Shown here: one piece after another, positions 27,676-36,365 of the stretch
Numbering within the stretch: position 1 is the first letter of the stretch
Layout of the letters: the number at the start of each line of letters is the position of its first letter
Assembly (NCBI RefSeq): GCF_900109935.1
Contig: NZ_FOBV01000005.1
Coordinates: 62,001 to 126,000, forward strand
Length of the DNA: 64,000 nt
From: Chryseobacterium taichungense
GTDB lineage: Bacteria; Bacteroidota; Bacteroidia; Flavobacteriales; Weeksellaceae
Reading direction: 5' to 3'
Made by a program: the position numbers and the translations under genes
Notes under the pieces: generated by a model
Seen by the model: the letters and a program-made list of their open reading frames with translations, nothing else
Told to the model about the DNA's origin: nothing
The model's database searches: none

Positions 27676-28140
27676 TTAACAACAGCCCGAATCAGGTGTA
27701 CAGCAAGCACTGTTCGGCTCTGATAATTTTACTTTTTGTTTTTCGGCAGGAATACCGCAGGCATCACTTGCCAAACAAGCGGTTTGTTTGTTATTCAGTA
27801 CAAAATGGTTTCCGTTAAAATCCAAATCGTATTTACCGATTGTTTCGCTCTGGTATTCTACTTCTATTTCGGCATCATCAATTCCCAATTTTTCTTCGGA
27901 TAATTTAATGATGTTTAATAATTTGGTCGGTTTTAATCTGTGTTCAAAATCGTTGGCGTTCCATAATTGGAAATTGACAACTTTTTCATTTCGGATAGTT
28001 CCGCCACAATCAATAAAGTGTTTGGTAATAATACCTACTTCCGTAATGTGGAAATGTTCGGGAACAAAAGTTCCGTTTTCTAATTGAAATTCAACATTGT
28101 CTAATGTTGGCAAGATTTCTTTGAATTCTGATAGTTTCAT
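27676..28140 (-). CDS. DUF6428 protein of ars operons
   Basis: A 154-aa soluble protein that I recognise as the DUF6428 family found in Bacteroidota arsenic operons. It ends in a Cys-rich tail (SEPNSACCTPDSGCC), with earlier Cys in TACLASDACGIP, which could bind arsenite or another thiophilic metal. It is the first gene of the structural part of the ars operon and has an ArsR-like operator upstream at 28177. Biochemical role unknown; metal binding is inferred. Confidence 0.82.
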   Translation of the reverse strand: MKLSEFKEILPTLDNVEFQLENGTFVPEHFHITEVGIITKHFIDCGGTIRNEKVVNFQLWNANDFEHRLKPTKLLNIIKLSEEKLGIDDAEIEVEYQSETIGKYDLDFNGNHFVLNNKQTACLASDACGIPAEKQKVKLSEPNSACCTPDSGCC

Positions 28141-28176
28141 TGTTTTTGAATTTTAAAAAGATTTATTAAATTATAT

Positions 28177-28196
28177 ATTGCAATATAACGATGTTA
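28177..28196. promoter_or_regulatory. ArsR-type operator before the DUF6428-arsC-acr3 genes
   Basis: ATTGCAATATAACGATG at 28177 matches the site at 28558 (ATCGCAATATTACGAT) over most positions. It lies between arsR and the DUF6428 gene, giving the resistance genes a second control point. Confidence 0.55.
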
Positions 28197-28212
28197 AATA
28201 CTAAAAAAACGG

Positions 28213-28542
28213 CTAACAGCACTTGTTTACCTTTACTTCCTGATTGAAAAAAGTATTAAAATCCGTTTGGATTTTTTTCCAAACATTTTCATCAATACAA
28301 TAGCAAACAGATTTGCCCTCGATTGTCCCCTGAATGATACCGATGTTTTTCAATTCCTTTAAGTGCTGTGAAATAGTTGCCTGTGCCAAGCCCAATTCCT
28401 CGACCAAATCATTACAGATACAGGCTTTCTGGTTGATGATATATTGAAGTATGGCAACCCTTGCAGGGTGTGCCAGAACCTTAAACAGAGAAGCTAATCT
28501 ATTTTGTTCGTCTGTGAATATTTCCGATTTGGTAAGTCCCAT
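28213..28542 (-). CDS. arsR: ArsR-family repressor
   Basis: A 109-aa winged-helix repressor: LASLFKVLAHPARVAILQY, metal-sensing Cys-containing ACICNDLVEELGLAQATIS, LKELKNIGIIQG, and a terminal KCC. It derepresses the ars genes when arsenite binds. It is the first gene of the operon; matching operator-like sequences lie just upstream of it and in the gap to the next gene. Confidence 0.93.
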   Translation of the reverse strand: MGLTKSEIFTDEQNRLASLFKVLAHPARVAILQYIINQKACICNDLVEELGLAQATISQHLKELKNIGIIQGTIEGKSVCYCIDENVWKKIQTDFNTFFNQEVKVNKCC

Positions 28543-28943
28543 ATTTTGTTTTTATACATCGCAATATTACGATAATAAATTCAAACACAAAAGGTTTTTT
28601 CGTAAAATTCTTTTCAAAGAAAAAAACAGAAAAAAAAGAAAGCTGTTCAATCAAGACGGACAAGCGGAAAACCAAAAGGAAACGGAATAAGTCCCGAAGG
28701 GTGGCAGGGCAAACACAACAACTCGGCGAAGCCACCTTTTTGCCCTGCCATTATGCCGTAAGCTTTTGGTTGGGCGGTGTGGTGGCTGTCCGCCTTACCT
28801 TTGCTGCCTTTTTGTTCTTTTTTGGGTGCACATTTCAAATATTCCTTTTATCAAAATGCCTTTGACTGCCAAAGACTGCCACTAAATGCCAAAGGCAAAT
28901 GGAGTAAACTTCTATGGTTTACATTGGGGAAAATTTTGAACCT
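28543..28943. other. Spacer with ArsR operator (28558-28577) and 12-bp inverted repeat
   Basis: No gene is supported here. ATCGCAATATTACGAT at 28558 is the probable operator of arsR. A perfect inverted repeat TGGCAGGGCAAA (28702-28713) / TTTGCCCTGCCA (28739-28750) flanks a 25-bp loop. It is typical of structured spacers in Bacteroidota mobile elements and may be a second recombination or transfer site. Short ORFs in this stretch overlap one another and look fortuitous. Confidence 0.5.
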
Positions 28944-29324
28944 ATGGCACAAAAAGTAATTACCGACAAAGAGCGGAAAGAGAAAGAACAATCCGAGCAA
29001 AGAAAGAACACACCTTTTATGCAGGTCGATAAGAACAGCGACCCAATTTCCAATTTCATTGCCAACTTTAAACGTCAATTCAAAGACACAAAGGGTTTAG
29101 GTCTTGGCAGGCTGTTCGGGGGCAAACCTGCTGAACCACCAAAGCAACCGGCCGAACCCGAAAGCGTAATAGGTGCGACAAAAACTGTTATGCATTCGGA
29201 TTATAAAAATGCTGAAAACAATCAGACCATACAGACCAATAAAAAGCCTGCTTTAAAAATGGACAATTCAAACAAAATACAACAGGCTCGCCCAAAAAAC
29301 AAAAAACCAAAGTTGGGATTATAA
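28944..29324 (+). CDS. Small basic protein of Bacteroidota mobile elements
   Basis: A 126-aa protein starting at the ATG at 28944 (MAQKVITDKERK). It is highly charged and low in hydrophobics, with a central amphipathic stretch (DPISNFIANFKRQFK) and GLGLGRLFGG, then a long disordered basic tail. I recognise the type as a conserved hypothetical near mobilization genes but not its function. It precedes two HTH genes in the same orientation. Confidence 0.62.
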   Translation: MAQKVITDKERKEKEQSEQRKNTPFMQVDKNSDPISNFIANFKRQFKDTKGLGLGRLFGGKPAEPPKQPAEPESVIGATKTVMHSDYKNAENNQTIQTNKKPALKMDNSNKIQQARPKNKKPKLGL

Positions 29325-29424
29325 CCGAGTATTTAGCATCTGAACGCCAAATGCAACCTTTGACTACAACATTGGAAAACCTTGTATAAGCACCTTATAT
29401 TTTTGAAGTTTAAATGATGTAGAT

Positions 29425-29721
29425 ATGGAAATAACAGTTTTAGACATTCAGATTTTAAAGGCATTGCACAGGGAAGTAAAGGAAGTATCCTTATTGGTTA
29501 AGGAAATTACATTGCCCTACAAAGCATTGCAACAGGCAACAAAATGGCTCGACCAGCAGGAAGCCTGCCAACTGCTTAATATCAGTAAGCGAACATTACA
29601 GACATACAGGGCAAAGGGCATTCTTGGTGCAGTGCAAATCAATCGGAAGACTTATTTCAGATTATCCGATGTGGAGATACTTATGCAGGGAGAGCGACCA
29701 TTAAAAAAGCAAAAGAAATGA
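29425..29721 (+). CDS. Excisionase-like HTH protein 1
   Basis: A 98-aa protein with a MerR/Xis-type winged helix in the second half: LDQQEACQLLNISKRTLQTY, then YRAKGILGAVQINRKTYFR. Its N-terminus is a short coiled coil. Such pairs in Bacteroidota elements act as recombination directionality factors or regulators of excision. It overlaps the next HTH gene by 4 nt (ATGA). Confidence 0.82.
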   Translation: MEITVLDIQILKALHREVKEVSLLVKEITLPYKALQQATKWLDQQEACQLLNISKRTLQTYRAKGILGAVQINRKTYFRLSDVEILMQGERPLKKQKK

Positions 29722-29999
29722 AACAGATTGGAAATTCAAACGAGGATATGCTTGCCCTGCTCGAAGCTATGGTAGGCATCAAAAATGAACTGCTGTATAT
29801 CAGGCAATATTTCCACCCATTGTTAAAAGGGGAAATCTACCTGTCAGGCGAACAGGTTTGTGAGAAGCTACACATTAGCAAACGGACGTTGCAACAGTAC
29901 AGGGATGACGGACTGATACCTTTTATCAAACTTGAACGGAAAATTCTTTTCCGTGAAAGCGATATTATCAAGGTATTGGAAGACAACTATCAGCGTTAG
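29718..29999 (+). CDS. Excisionase-like HTH protein 2
   Basis: A 93-aa paralogue of the previous protein: LSGEQVCEKLHISKRTLQQY, then RDDGLIPFIKLERKILFRESD. Translation is coupled to the first HTH gene. Together they probably control excision of the element whose integrase lies at 33203, or regulate transfer genes that are now absent. Confidence 0.82.
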   Translation: MKQIGNSNEDMLALLEAMVGIKNELLYIRQYFHPLLKGEIYLSGEQVCEKLHISKRTLQQYRDDGLIPFIKLERKILFRESDIIKVLEDNYQR

Positions 30000-30049
30000 C
30001 CGAATAAATGAATGCTTTGAAACCGTAACCGTATCGGTCAATTAAAGAA

Positions 30050-30078
30050 ACAGCCCACTGCTTAAAGCGGTGGGCTGT
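30050..30078. terminator. Bidirectional terminator
   Basis: ACAGCCCAC and GTGGGCTGT arms with inner GCTT/AGC pairing form a strong hairpin between the convergent HTH gene and the ABC-3C ATPase gene. Confidence 0.72.
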
Positions 30079-30082
30079 GTTG

Positions 30083-31810
30083 CTATTTGGTTTCATTATA
30101 CTTTAACCCTAAAAACCTATTTTCTTTTGTAAATGATGCTCTTTTTACGTCATTGACATTGAATGATAATTTATTATTTTGGGAAGCTAATTCTATAAGG
30201 TCACTATTTAATGTAACGATATACTGAAATTCATTAGGACTCTTTTCATTGTAGCCAGAGAGAAAATTTAAGCTTTTTTCAATAGAATCATCATCTTCAA
30301 AAATATTATCGTGAATTAAGAATCCTGGGTGATATTGTTTTGTGTATTCATTAAGCATCAATGAAATATCATAGATAAATACTTTCATTCTTTCAGTAGA
30401 ATGACTACCATCATCATCGGTTCTCATAACAAATTCGACAACATTTTTATTTTTTGTTGTTTTAATCTCGAAATGAGCTTCCCTATTACCCATTATTTTT
30501 TCGTGAATTTCTAAAATCGTTTCTCTAAAGCTTTTAATTATTTTAGCTTTTTGATATAATTCTTCATCAAAATCAGAAATTAGAACAGTTTTTTCTGCCT
30601 CTAATATTTTTTTATCTCTTTCTGCGGTATCATATCTTTCAATCAACGAACGAAGATTACTCAATTCACTGTTCTTATCATTGAAGATTTTTATTGAAGT
30701 CTTTAAATCTCTTAAAACTTCTCCATTATCTATAAGACTAATTTTTTGAGAATAATCATTATCTAATTTTCTAACTACTTCATTTAGTTGATTAAGTTCT
30801 TTTTTCAAAGCAATTAATCGGTCATTTACAATAGAGCTTCTAAAACCATCAATTTTGTTTTTAAACTCTTTTAGGTCATCTAAAGATTTCTCCACTAAAT
30901 CGCCAAGTCCTTGTTTGAATTGATTAAATATTATAGAAATTTCATTTTCATTAATATTCTCTGGCTTTGGTAAAGAATCAATTTGCTTAATCTCGTATTT
31001 AATGGCTTGTTGACGTGTTCTAAGTTCAGATAATCTACTTTCCAATTTTACCAAATCTTCCTGAAGTAATTCAAAGGATTCATTATTCTTTAATCCCTCA
31101 ATAGATTTATTGATTTTTAAAACTTCACTTTCTAACTCATTTAAATGGGCTTTGGCATCCTGAATTTTTAACTCATCATTTTGAGTCACTATTTTTTTTA
31201 TTTCAGTAAAGTAGTCTTTCTTTTTTTTCAGATTATCGTTCAACGATTTAATTTCTGAATATTTTTCAAGTCCCAAATTCAAATAAAAAAGATGTGGTCC
31301 AAAATCTGGTGGTATCCTTTTTTTTGTATCGTGGCACTGAATTAAATCTTTAAATTCCGACCTTTCATCTCTAATAATTGGTTGTAACAAGTTTCTAAAA
31401 CTTAACCGTTTTAAGCTTGTGGGAAAACGTTCAAAATATAAATTCCCTAAATAGTCCGAAGCATCATCCAATCTATCAAAGTTCTTTTCTTCTCCATTAA
31501 CGAAAATGGTTATTTGCTCCTGATTTTTTATTGAACGAGAAATAGTCATTTTTTTGTCATCAAAGTCAAGGTCTAATTTGATTTGACTTTCTGTTATTTC
31601 AGTATATTTTTTAGGAATCAGATTTAACCTACTGTCGGATATTCTTTTAAGTAAACAAAAGTTTATAAACTCTATACAAATAGACTTGCCCACACCAATT
31701 TTCTTATTGGTGCTTTCCGCCTCTTCTCCCATAATAATATTTATCCCATATTCAAAAGTGATTGGGGCAAATATTTGAGGCTCGCTATATAGTTTATTAA
31801 TTTTAATCAT
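30083..31810 (-). CDS. ABC-3C system ATPase, DUF2326 (SMC-like)
   Basis: A 575-aa SMC/RecN-like ATPase. The N-terminus has INIIMGEEAE and the extended Walker A ending KKIGVGKS; long coiled coils occupy about residues 170-430. The C-terminal DUF2326 part has STERMKVFIYDISL as signature-like region and a Walker B in HPGFLIHDNIFEDDD. With the middle component and SMEK gene it forms an ABC-three-component conflict system, in which the ATPase probably senses nucleic acid or phage events and switches on the effector. It overlaps the middle gene by 4 nt. Function in defence is inferred from the family. Confidence 0.85.
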   Translation of the reverse strand: MIKINKLYSEPQIFAPITFEYGINIIMGEEAESTNKKIGVGKSICIEFINFCLLKRISDSRLNLIPKKYTEITESQIKLDLDFDDKKMTISRSIKNQEQITIFVNGEEKNFDRLDDASDYLGNLYFERFPTSLKRLSFRNLLQPIIRDERSEFKDLIQCHDTKKRIPPDFGPHLFYLNLGLEKYSEIKSLNDNLKKKKDYFTEIKKIVTQNDELKIQDAKAHLNELESEVLKINKSIEGLKNNESFELLQEDLVKLESRLSELRTRQQAIKYEIKQIDSLPKPENINENEISIIFNQFKQGLGDLVEKSLDDLKEFKNKIDGFRSSIVNDRLIALKKELNQLNEVVRKLDNDYSQKISLIDNGEVLRDLKTSIKIFNDKNSELSNLRSLIERYDTAERDKKILEAEKTVLISDFDEELYQKAKIIKSFRETILEIHEKIMGNREAHFEIKTTKNKNVVEFVMRTDDDGSHSTERMKVFIYDISLMLNEYTKQYHPGFLIHDNIFEDDDSIEKSLNFLSGYNEKSPNEFQYIVTLNSDLIELASQNNKLSFNVNDVKRASFTKENRFLGLKYNETK

Positions 31811-32043
31811 TTTTGTTTTCTAACATAAATAAAAGGCTCTTTAAAATCAATGATTCCTGATGAATATAAAAACGCAAGTCCAAAAAATAAATGACGGTAA
31901 CGTGTAATATTATATTTTTTTAGGTCTTTAGATAACTCGAAAATAGAAATCTTATCAACTTTTTGACGTTGAATATTTTTCAAAATCAAAGAAGCTACAT
32001 ATACAGATGATGTTTTTATATTTTCGTCTTTAGATACTAACAT
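31807..32043 (-). CDS. ABC-3C system middle component
   Basis: A 78-aa protein with a small winged-helix look (VASLILKNIQRQKVDKISIF, then RHLFFGLAFLYSSGII). Small middle components of this kind bridge the effector and ATPase in ABC-3C systems. It starts 2 nt after the SMEK gene and its stop overlaps the ATPase start, so the three are one operon. Identification rests on gene order and size. Confidence 0.75.
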   Translation of the reverse strand: MLVSKDENIKTSSVYVASLILKNIQRQKVDKISIFELSKDLKKYNITRYRHLFFGLAFLYSSGIIDFKEPFIYVRKQK

Positions 32044-32045
32044 TG

Positions 32046-32972
32046 TTAATTATTTGGAAACACATTACAGTTAATCAATTCATCCAATAAATAATATTTT
32101 ATGGCTATTTTATCGAACTTAATGCCGTTTTCTGAAAGTTTACCATAAAACAATTCAACTAACCTCTCTAATGCCATTTGAGGATTATTAGCCTCAGCCG
32201 TTAAAATCTTATCGCTTTCATCTTTTAAATAACTTGATATTTTAATTGCCTTTACACTGTCAATTCCTTGTTTAGCTTCAAATAATGGTTGTTGATAGAC
32301 AGTACATAGTTCAGCATATAAATTTATCAAAAAAGCACTATGTTCAGAGAACCTATTGTAGATTTTAAATTGTGGGTCTACATTTTCAGGTTTCTCTGAT
32401 ATACTTCGATTGTCATCCTTACTTAAATATTCAATCAAAGCCATTATTGTTTCTACCTCGTTGGATTCTGTCTTCTTCCTTTCTTGTAAGACTTGTTCGT
32501 TAAGAAAATCTGCAATACTTTTAATCTTATTCAAATCTGTAATATTATTTATTACTGCTAAGATTTTCTTTATATCAAGGACATCTTCCTTATGGTTGAA
32601 GTTATTACCAAATTTTGTTTTATAATCTTTAGCGTCCTTAGCGATTAGCAAAAGTTTTAATTTATAGTCTTTACGATTGGTATCTTTGTAAAACCCATCA
32701 ATAGCCTCCTTAATTTTCTTATTATCATTTTGGGAAGTTACCTGAATAGCCAACTTATTTTTAGTATCAATTAGGTCAATATGAGCAAAATTATTCTCAA
32801 TGAAATTAGTGTTCTCAAACTCATATCCTAACAAATTGAAAAAATCTCGGTAAAAATTTTCCGCATAGACATTAATATCTGTTAAATTAAGGGAATTGAG
32901 TAGCTCTACCTCTGCTTTAAGGTATGCTAATCTTCTTCCAATTAAAGTTAAATATGATTGCCTATTGTCCAT
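32046..32972 (-). CDS. SMEK-domain effector of the ABC-3C system
   Basis: A 308-aa protein starting at the ATG at 32972 (MDNRQSYLTLIGRRLAYL). Residues 1-140 form a SMEK domain, a PD-(D/E)XK-like nuclease fold: ENFYRDFFNLLGYEFEN, HIDLIDTKNKLAIQVTSQ (Asp, then Gln-x-Thr in place of the usual Lys-containing motif). The remainder is helical with an ABC-3C C-terminal region. It is the first gene of the three-gene operon and the likely toxic or DNA-targeting effector. Confidence 0.82.
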   Translation of the reverse strand: MDNRQSYLTLIGRRLAYLKAEVELLNSLNLTDINVYAENFYRDFFNLLGYEFENTNFIENNFAHIDLIDTKNKLAIQVTSQNDNKKIKEAIDGFYKDTNRKDYKLKLLLIAKDAKDYKTKFGNNFNHKEDVLDIKKILAVINNITDLNKIKSIADFLNEQVLQERKKTESNEVETIMALIEYLSKDDNRSISEKPENVDPQFKIYNRFSEHSAFLINLYAELCTVYQQPLFEAKQGIDSVKAIKISSYLKDESDKILTAEANNPQMALERLVELFYGKLSENGIKFDKIAIKYYLLDELINCNVFPNN

Positions 32973-33202
32973 ACATATATACCAAGTAACTGTTACAATA
33001 CAACATTTTGATTTGGACAAAGATATTAAATTGAGTGTTATGATTTCATTCTAATCATCTGAAACACGAAAAATATTACATGGCGGTTAGAAAATAAAGC
33101 TGTGAAAAAATACGTGTTTTTATTAATGTGAATTGGTTGTTTAAGTATAAGTAAACAGTCCTGTTATTTATAAATAACAGAACTGACAGTTCTTTAAAAT
33201 TT

Positions 33203-34453
33203 CTACAATTGTGACACAAAAGAGCGTTCCAAACCTTTAAATTTGTGCGATACCTTTTGCATATCCTTTCCAACTTTCTCATTAAGAATTTTTGCATAAA
33301 TCTGTGTGGTGGCTATGTTTTTATGCCCTAACATTTTGCTCAAACTTTCAAGCGGAACGCCCTCGCTTAAAAACAGGGTGGCAAAAGTATGGCGTGCCAA
33401 ATGAAAGGTTACTTTCTTTTCTTTAAGGCAGTCGATTTGTTGGGATATTACTTTTAACCTATCATTACAGGAACTATTAGACGGAACAGGAAAAACTTTG
33501 CCGTCCTTTGACAATCCTGTATACTTTTCGATAATCATTTTCGGAATATCCAACAGCATTACATTGGACGATGTTGCCGTTTTTCTCCTGCGAACGATAA
33601 TCCATTGATTGCCATCAAAGAACTCTTGTATATTACTGTTTTTAAGCCCTTTTATATCCGAATACGAAAGTCCTGTAAAGCAACTGAAAACAAACAGGTC
33701 TTTAACCAATTCGTCTTTCTTTTTCTCGCAGTTGAACGCTACAAGCTGTTCCAACTCGTTCCGCAACAGATAACCTCTGTCTTTATCCTTTTTGGTGTTC
33801 TTGTACTCGCTGAACGGATTAAAAGCAAGGTGCTTTCTGCTAATTGCCAATCGGCAAAGCGTAGTAAAACCAATCATATACAGCCAAATGGTGTTGTGGG
33901 TTAAACTTTGGTCGTCACGCAGGTAGTAATCAAAGTCCTGCACAAAATCAGGGGTAAGGTCGTTAAAAGATACATCGGAGTAACCGTATTTTGTAAGGGC
34001 AAAATTTTGCAGGTGCTTTAAAAGTGTTTTGTACTTACTGCGTGTACCATTTACCCGAAGTCCGTTATTGACCTTTTTTTCATAATCAGAGAGGAACTGC
34101 TCGTAGAATTTGAAAAAGGTCAGTTCTCCGATTTCCATTCCGAGAAAGGCATTTTTAAGTTTAGCAATGTTTACCGCTCCCTCGTTCTTTAGGATTTTGG
34201 AATAGCATTCCTCAATACCCAAACGAATTTTGTCAAGTTTGCTGTTTGTGTCTTGTGCTTCTCGGCTTTTTCCTAAAACCCTGCCGTACTTCAAATCCCA
34301 ATTCGATGCGGAAATATCCAACTTTGTGCTGAATGCAGACTGTTTACCATTTACAGTAATCCTGCACATAACCGTAACTTTTCCATTTTTCTTCGGGGCG
34401 TTCTTTTTAAGGTAGAAAAGCACCTTAAATGTTGATTTTTTTGTCGTTTCCAT
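33203..34453 (-). CDS. Tyrosine integrase, IntDOT-like
   Basis: A 416-aa recombinase starting at the ATG at 34453 (METTKKSTFKVLFYLKK). It has an arm-binding domain, a SAM-like core-binding domain (residues about 110-215) and a catalytic domain with HLARHTFATLFL (His and Arg), LGHKN and the nucleophile in TTQIYAKI. The first catalytic Arg is replaced by Ser in FTGLSYSDI, as known for IntDOT of CTnDOT. It should integrate and excise the mobilizable element starting near 23273. Confidence 0.92.
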   Translation of the reverse strand: METTKKSTFKVLFYLKKNAPKKNGKVTVMCRITVNGKQSAFSTKLDISASNWDLKYGRVLGKSREAQDTNSKLDKIRLGIEECYSKILKNEGAVNIAKLKNAFLGMEIGELTFFKFYEQFLSDYEKKVNNGLRVNGTRSKYKTLLKHLQNFALTKYGYSDVSFNDLTPDFVQDFDYYLRDDQSLTHNTIWLYMIGFTTLCRLAISRKHLAFNPFSEYKNTKKDKDRGYLLRNELEQLVAFNCEKKKDELVKDLFVFSCFTGLSYSDIKGLKNSNIQEFFDGNQWIIVRRRKTATSSNVMLLDIPKMIIEKYTGLSKDGKVFPVPSNSSCNDRLKVISQQIDCLKEKKVTFHLARHTFATLFLSEGVPLESLSKMLGHKNIATTQIYAKILNEKVGKDMQKVSHKFKGLERSFVSQL

Positions 34454-34770
34454 ACTCACAATTCTTAATGATAAAATTAAACTTATGTGAGCCACGGAAC
34501 AATATGAAAGATTGCGCAAAAAGCTGAAATACAGTATTTTGAATCGATTGTTTCCGATGTTTAAAAGTAACGTTTTAGTAACCTTACTTTTGCCAATCGT
34601 TGCTTTTTCCTGCTTTTTACCACATTACCAAAAAATCATAAAACGGCTGTAAAGCCTTTATCTACAACCGTTTTACCTGTTTTTAATCTTTGATGTATTT
34701 TTACTGAAAATTTATTTTAAAGTTTCCTTGCATCAAAATATCAGTAAATGTCTTTTAGGATATTTTGTGC
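34454..34770. other. Spacer upstream of the IntDOT-like integrase, with terminator
   Basis: This gene-free stretch holds GTAACG-type text near 34569 (GTAACGTTTTAGTAAC), possible integrase arm sites. A hairpin AAAACGGCTGTA (34640-34651) / TACAACCGTTTT (34663-34674) with one mismatch can end transcription between the two integrase genes. An att junction of the mobilizable element is expected here but I cannot define it. Confidence 0.45.
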
Positions 34771-35982
34771 TTATATAATTATATCTTCAATGATTTTGTC
34801 GAGCTTTGTATCTGGTAACGTATTAAGATAAGACATCGTTGAATTAATATCTTTATGCCCTAATGCTTCCTTTATTATGTCAATAGAAACATTTTCAAAT
34901 TTTAATGCAGTAGCGAAAGAATGTCTCGCACAATAATAAGTGATATTCTTATTGATTTTAAGATTTTTAATAATTTCTTTGAGTGGCTTATTTATGAATT
35001 CTTTTAAATACTTATGGCATTTATTTTTTAAATATATTTCATCTGTATTATTGTTCTTTATAATTCTGAACAAAAAGTTTGAGCTAGATTCTGAATCATA
35101 CTTTTCAAGAATGCTTTTATTCAAATCAGTTAATTTAAAACTGACCGAAGCCCCAGTCTTTGTTCTTATATAATGAATAGTGCTACCCAAAAGAGATTTT
35201 TTTTCGAGTTTTATTAAGTCAATAAAATTAATTCCACGTGAATAATAGCTGAATAAAAACATATCTCTAGCAAATTCCTCTTTGGGTTCTTTCGTTTCAT
35301 AATTTTTTAAAAGGCGTATTTCATCTTGAGTTAAATATTCTTTCTTACTATTTGTTTTAATTTTGGATAACTTAAAGTCTTTGAATGGATATTGAGTTTC
35401 TTTTATAATTTTTCCTTTGATTGCTTGATTGAAAATGTTTCTTACTGTTCTTAGACGTATCCCAATTGTACTGGATTTGTTTCCCTTTTCTGTACAATAA
35501 GCTTCATAATTTTTTAGAGATAAATAAGTTATTTCATTAAATCCGATGTCTTTTTTTTTGAAGAATAGCTGAAGAGATTTCAAAGTTTCATTTTCTATTT
35601 GAGCTGTTCCGATTTTTGATGATTTTTTTAGATTTTCAATATTTTGTAGCTGAAATTCTGTGTAAGAAACAGTTTTATTTTTCCCCTTATAAGTTTTAAT
35701 TCTATTTATAAGGTCGGGAAGGGTATAGGAAATATTATCATCTTCAAATTGCTCGATTATTTCTTCTATTATCTTGTGGTACTTTTCGATAAAAGCATTA
35801 ATTTTTTTGTGTTCTGGATGATTCTTTTTCACTCTTTCTGTCTCATAACTCCATTGGTCTTCTCTGCAAGACTTTTGAAGAGATAATGAGGTATTTTTGC
35901 GGTCTTTGATAAAAGAAATAATGATACTTTTCTCACCATTGACCTTCGTAGTACTTTTTAATGTAAATTGAAAACTAATCAT
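34771..35982 (-). CDS. Second tyrosine integrase, next to tRNA-Met fragment
   Basis: A 403-aa recombinase starting at the ATG at 35982 (MISFQFTLKSTTKVNG). It has an N-terminal arm-binding domain, a core-binding domain and a catalytic domain with FSYYSRGINFIDL, YYCARHSFATAL, LGHKDI and Tyr in STMSYLNTL. It is unlike the other two integrases. Its start faces the tRNA-Met 3' fragment at 36136, so it is the probable integrase of the island that lies to the left in this window. Confidence 0.9.
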   Translation of the reverse strand: MISFQFTLKSTTKVNGEKSIIISFIKDRKNTSLSLQKSCREDQWSYETERVKKNHPEHKKINAFIEKYHKIIEEIIEQFEDDNISYTLPDLINRIKTYKGKNKTVSYTEFQLQNIENLKKSSKIGTAQIENETLKSLQLFFKKKDIGFNEITYLSLKNYEAYCTEKGNKSSTIGIRLRTVRNIFNQAIKGKIIKETQYPFKDFKLSKIKTNSKKEYLTQDEIRLLKNYETKEPKEEFARDMFLFSYYSRGINFIDLIKLEKKSLLGSTIHYIRTKTGASVSFKLTDLNKSILEKYDSESSSNFLFRIIKNNNTDEIYLKNKCHKYLKEFINKPLKEIIKNLKINKNITYYCARHSFATALKFENVSIDIIKEALGHKDINSTMSYLNTLPDTKLDKIIEDIII

Positions 35983-36021
35983 AATATATTGACGAACATT
36001 TGACGAACATTGTTGGTTCAA

Positions 36022-36135
36022 ATATAAGAAAATATATAATAATATAAAATTTATAATATAATTAAGTTACTGTAAATGTGCATAATAAACATAAAATATA
36101 ATATTATAAAATAAAACATATTTATAAAAATATAT
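36022..36135. other. AT-rich attachment-flank sequence
   Basis: An extremely AT-rich 114-bp stretch with TATAATA-like repeats between the second integrase and the tRNA fragment. It probably holds the integrase promoter and the arm-type sites of its attachment region; individual sites cannot be told apart by eye. Confidence 0.35.
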
Positions 36136-36177
36136 CTCATAATCAGGTGGTCCTTGGTTCGAGCCCAAGTGGGACCA
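36136..36177 (+). tRNA. 3' fragment of tRNA-Met (anticodon loop to 3' end), attachment site
   Basis: CTCATAA (36136-36142) reads as an anticodon loop with CAT. It is followed by stem TCAGG, variable loop, T-arm CTTGG-TTCGAGC-CCAAG and acceptor TGGGACC with discriminator A. The bases before the anticodon loop do not form the rest of a tRNA, so this is not a functional gene. It is the fragment left by integration into tRNA-Met with crossover around the anticodon loop. The intact gene should lie to the left, outside the window. Confidence 0.8.
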
Positions 36178-36179
36178 CT
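36155..36179 (+). repeat. Left 25-bp direct repeat (att) of the 19.4-kb element
   Basis: Identical over 25 bp to 55520-55544. It starts TGGTTCGAGC and ends GGGACCACT, covering the T-arm and acceptor 3' strand of tRNA-Met. The two copies delimit an element whose integrase gene starts 187 bp inside. Confidence 0.85.
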
Positions 36180-36187
36180 AATTAAGA

Positions 36188-36223
36188 GCCCAAACAAAAC
36201 GTCAAGTTTGTTGGGCTTTTTTT
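36188..36223 (+). terminator. Terminator just inside the element
   Basis: GCCCAAACAAA pairs with TTTGTTGGGC (one bulged A), followed by seven T. It would provide a terminator for the tRNA transcript after integration. Confidence 0.7.
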
Positions 36224-36310
36224 ATGCCTTAGAATCAAGGTTTTATATTCTTATTTTTTCTAGAACATTCTCATTATCTTTTAAATCTAAACTAAAAAAG
36301 GTCCCCAAAA

Positions 36311-36354
36311 GGAACCCTATTCTGGGAAATTGGAACCCCATTATAACCCTCATT
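36311..36354. repeat. Three AACCC-type direct repeats, candidate integrase arm sites
   Basis: GGAACCCTATT (36311), GGAACCCCATT (36332) and AACCCTCATT (36345) lie just before the integrase start. Repeats in this position often bind the integrase N-terminal domain or an excisionase. At the other end of the element GGTATCCATT occurs twice (55450 and 55462). Confidence 0.4.
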
Positions 36355-36365
36355 AACACTAGAAA

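Noticed and set aside
28451..28959. Several short overlapping ORFs between arsR and the 28944 gene
   Set aside because: They overlap each other on both strands, include the ArsR operator and an inverted repeat, and show no family features.
33076..33297. 73-aa minus-strand ORF at the end of the integrase gene
   Set aside because: It is a frame shadow of the integrase 3' end running into the spacer.
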